Shown here piece by piece: positions 62,194 through 64,000 of a stretch of 64,000 nt of DNA. Made by a program: the position numbers and the translations under genes. The notes under the pieces were generated by a model. That model was not told the DNA's origin. It saw nothing but the letters and a program-made list of their open reading frames with translations, and made no database searches. The DNA is from Paractinoplanes durhamensis (GTDB taxonomy: Bacteria; Actinomycetota; Actinomycetes; Mycobacteriales; Micromonosporaceae), in contig NZ_BOML01000071.1 of NCBI RefSeq assembly GCF_016862175.1, positions 1 to 64,000 of the forward strand, written 5' to 3'. Every line of letters starts with the position of its first letter. Position 1 is the first letter of the stretch.

Positions 62194-63507
62194 TCAGCGG
62201 TGACTGACCAGCAATCCGGGCCGGAAGCCAACGAACGCCGGGGAGTCACCCAACCCTAGATCCAGAGCTGCCTGTTGCAGACCACGCGTGGTCACCGAGC
62301 CGTCCCAACGGCCGGTGGCCACGCGTTTTTCTGCTGCCTGGATCGCGGCGAGGTATTCGGACGGGACGAACGCGCAGTGCCCGCGCCGGGCCACGAACGC
62401 CTGCCGCAGCAGCGGACCGGCGGCCTGCTGGGCGTAGCGGTTCTCGTACTCGACCGGCGCGAGCTGGTCGTAGAGCGTGTGCATGGTCAGCATCGGCACG
62501 CCGAGCCGCCCGGTGACGGTCGAGGTCCGCCGCAGCGAGGCCATCGCGGCACGGTCGGCCCGGGTGGACGCGTGCCGGGTGAGGTCGGCAAGATCCGCGC
62601 GAAGATCAACTCCGGCGGCGCGATAGAGAGCGCGGACCGTGTCGTAATAGGGCGATCGGGCCAGCAGTGCGGCGTAGTCCACGCCCACGTTCCAGGACGA
62701 GTTCCCGCCCGCGCTCAGCTCGATGAAATACCGCGACGGCATGATGAACGGCAGCGTGGCGACCAGCCAGTCGTACTGGGCCTGCGCGATCCCCTCGGCG
62801 TCAGTCGGCGGCACCGGCTGGGCCGAAGACCAGGTCGGCATGTTGAGCAGGGCGGTGCCGAGGGCGACCCGGGCCCGCCCGGCGGCGGTGCCCCGGGCGG
62901 CGGTGGCCACCGCGGCGAGCTGCCCGGCGGCGGCCGCACCCTCGGCCGGGCTCGCGTAGCCGACGAGCGGGATGTCCGCCGACGGCGCCAGCAGCCGGGT
63001 GAGCGCGTACTCGCCGTCGAGCTGGTAATTGTTCAGATCGAGGCCACCGCCGAGCAGGCCGCAGGCGGAGACCACGGCGTCCAGCCGGTGCCCGGCCCGC
63101 TCGGCCTCCTGGGTGCTGATCAACCCGCCCATCGACTGGCCGAGCGCGATCGTGACCCGCGGCCGCCCGGCCAGCGCGGACACGGCGGCCAGGGTGGCGA
63201 ACTGGTCCCGCGCTGCGCTCTGAAGGGCCCACAGCGAACCGTTCGGGTCATAGGAGGAGCCGGCCAGCGCGTAGCCGCGGTCGAGCAGGACCTGCTTGGT
63301 CGCCGGGTCCGGAGCGTCGGCCGGGGCGAGCGATCCGAAACCGTGGCTGAACAGCAGCAACGTGCCGTTCCAGGGCGACGGCACGTCGGCGATCCAGGTG
63401 GCGCCGTCGGCGAGGGTGCCGGAGTGGTGGGTGGCGGCGGCGCGGGCGGGTGCGGCGGGCAGGACGATCAGGACGAGGGTGGCGAGCAGGGCGGCGAAAC
63501 GCTTCAC
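62194..63507 (-). CDS. Secreted alpha/beta hydrolase
   Basis: 437 residues with a Sec signal (MKRFAALLATLVLIVLPAAPARA). FSHGFGS oxyanion region, the nucleophile elbow VTIALGQSMGGLIS and a catalytic His in ARRGHCAFVPSEYL. Related to actinobacterial DUF6351/prolyl-aminopeptidase-like hydrolases; substrate unknown. Overlaps the LivM-type gene by 4 bp, so it is probably in its operon. Confidence 0.87.
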   Translation of the reverse strand: MKRFAALLATLVLIVLPAAPARAAATHHSGTLADGATWIADVPSPWNGTLLLFSHGFGSLAPADAPDPATKQVLLDRGYALAGSSYDPNGSLWALQSAARDQFATLAAVSALAGRPRVTIALGQSMGGLISTQEAERAGHRLDAVVSACGLLGGGLDLNNYQLDGEYALTRLLAPSADIPLVGYASPAEGAAAAGQLAAVATAARGTAAGRARVALGTALLNMPTWSSAQPVPPTDAEGIAQAQYDWLVATLPFIMPSRYFIELSAGGNSSWNVGVDYAALLARSPYYDTVRALYRAAGVDLRADLADLTRHASTRADRAAMASLRRTSTVTGRLGVPMLTMHTLYDQLAPVEYENRYAQQAAGPLLRQAFVARRGHCAFVPSEYLAAIQAAEKRVATGRWDGSVTTRGLQQAALDLGLGDSPAFVGFRPGLLVSHR

Positions 63508-64000
63508 GACGACCTCCGCAGGGTGGGGACGATTCCCTTGGGGACGAACAGCACGACGGCGATCAGGAGCAGCGCATACACGGCATACGAGAGGACGCTC
63601 GGCGCGTAGCTGGGCATGCCGGGTTGAGTGGCCAGGGTGGTGAGCAGCTGCACCACCACGGTGATCAGCGCCGCCCCGAGCAGGGCACCGCCGATGCTGC
63701 CGAGACCCCCGACCACGGCCATCACGACGTACTCGATCGACAGCAGGACCGGGAAGGAACCCGGCGCGAGGTAACCGAGGAAGAACGAGTAGATGCCGCC
63801 GGCGAGGCCGGCGAAAGCCGCCGAGACGGCGAAGACCAGCAGCCGGTACGCCCCGACGGGTACGCCGCTGGCCTCGGCCGCTGTCTCCCCGGTGGCCAGC
63901 GCGCGCAGCCCCCGCCCGACGCGCGAGCGCACCAGCCGATGGGCGATCAGGCTGACCAGCAGCACCCCGGCCAGCACCAGATAGGCGTAGTCGAGGTCGG
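63504..64000 (-). CDS. LivM-type branched-chain amino acid ABC permease (5' end outside window)
   Basis: The 3' part of a permease, 165 codons plus a partial codon to the window edge. Motif GRGLRALATGETAAEASGVP is the LivM/LivH coupling sequence. VFAVSAAFAGLAGGIYSFFLG and VVGGLGSIGGALLGAALIT are the usual helices, and FVPKGIVPTLRR is the usual end. The frame is open to the edge (DLDYAYLV), so the true start lies beyond 64000. A livF/livG-type neighbour should lie beyond the edge. Confidence 0.9.
   Translation of the reverse strand, partial: DLDYAYLVLAGVLLVSLIAHRLVRSRVGRGLRALATGETAAEASGVPVGAYRLLVFAVSAAFAGLAGGIYSFFLGYLAPGSFPVLLSIEYVVMAVVGGLGSIGGALLGAALITVVVQLLTTLATQPGMPSYAPSVLSYAVYALLLIAVVLFVPKGIVPTLRRSS

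Overview
The window is high-GC actinobacterial DNA. Many GTG starts, 4-bp ATGA/GTGA gene overlaps, LuxR-type LAL regulators, MmyB-type XRE regulators, DUF998 and DUF3500 proteins, and secreted CBM2-bearing proteins point to a filamentous actinomycete, most likely Micromonosporaceae (Actinoplanes-like). The genus is an inference from gene content. No tRNA, rRNA, CRISPR array, complete insertion sequence or replication origin was seen.

Layout. 1-2353: left edge with an AAA ATPase and the first 73 codons of an HNH nuclease (a Septu-like ATPase/HNH pair cut by the window edge), then a degraded stretch with a Nudix remnant. 2439-9000: a GGDEF-EAL cyclic-di-GMP protein, an AraC regulator divergent from a short-chain dehydrogenase, a membrane alpha/beta hydrolase and an anchored surface protein. 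9164-16880: a nine-gene divergent cluster. Leftward are a polytopic glycosyltransferase-like protein and a sugar epimerase. Rightward are a GT2 glycosyltransferase, a DUF2064 protein, a methyltransferase, a membrane molybdopterin oxidoreductase, a small membrane protein, a response regulator and a histidine kinase, almost all joined by overlaps. 16877-32829: metabolic and regulatory genes mixed with toxin-antitoxin loci (HicAB and an RHH pair), an Uma2 nuclease, a frameshifted membrane gene and a truncated YCII gene. Two copies of a roughly 108-bp element lie here, each supplying the stop codon of the gene before it. 32941-36932: a sulfonate/nitrate-type ABC importer operon with two permeases and a terminal HTH gene. 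37041-38212: VOC, STAS and a 3'-truncated AhpD-like gene.

38377-43077 holds the most striking system: a small EACC1-type protein followed by a 1421-residue caspase-like / STAND NTPase / double WD40 propeller protein, the design of an NTP-dependent conflict (suicide-type immunity) system. 43118-52428: an ABC-2 exporter with a MerR regulator and a near-perfect MerR operator, a flavin disulfide reductase coupled to an unusual SDR, a LAL regulator and a SnoaL-like protein. 52555-53482 is a scrambled TIR / NB-ARC / TIR remnant.

53529-63507 is a secretome block: two closely related M4 metallopeptidases flank a DUF3500 lipoprotein and a DUF6055-type metallopeptidase with a hexapeptide beta-helix and a CBM2. 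A GH5-like glycoside hydrolase and a secreted serine hydrolase follow. Strong hairpin terminators separate the convergent genes. The right edge cuts a LivM-type permease.

Three unrelated genes carry in-frame tandem minisatellites (6 x 24 bp, 6 x 15 bp, 8 x 18 bp), and a perfect 38-bp palindrome lies upstream of hicA. Start codons were chosen from overlaps, ribosome binding sites and family N-termini, and are noted where uncertain.
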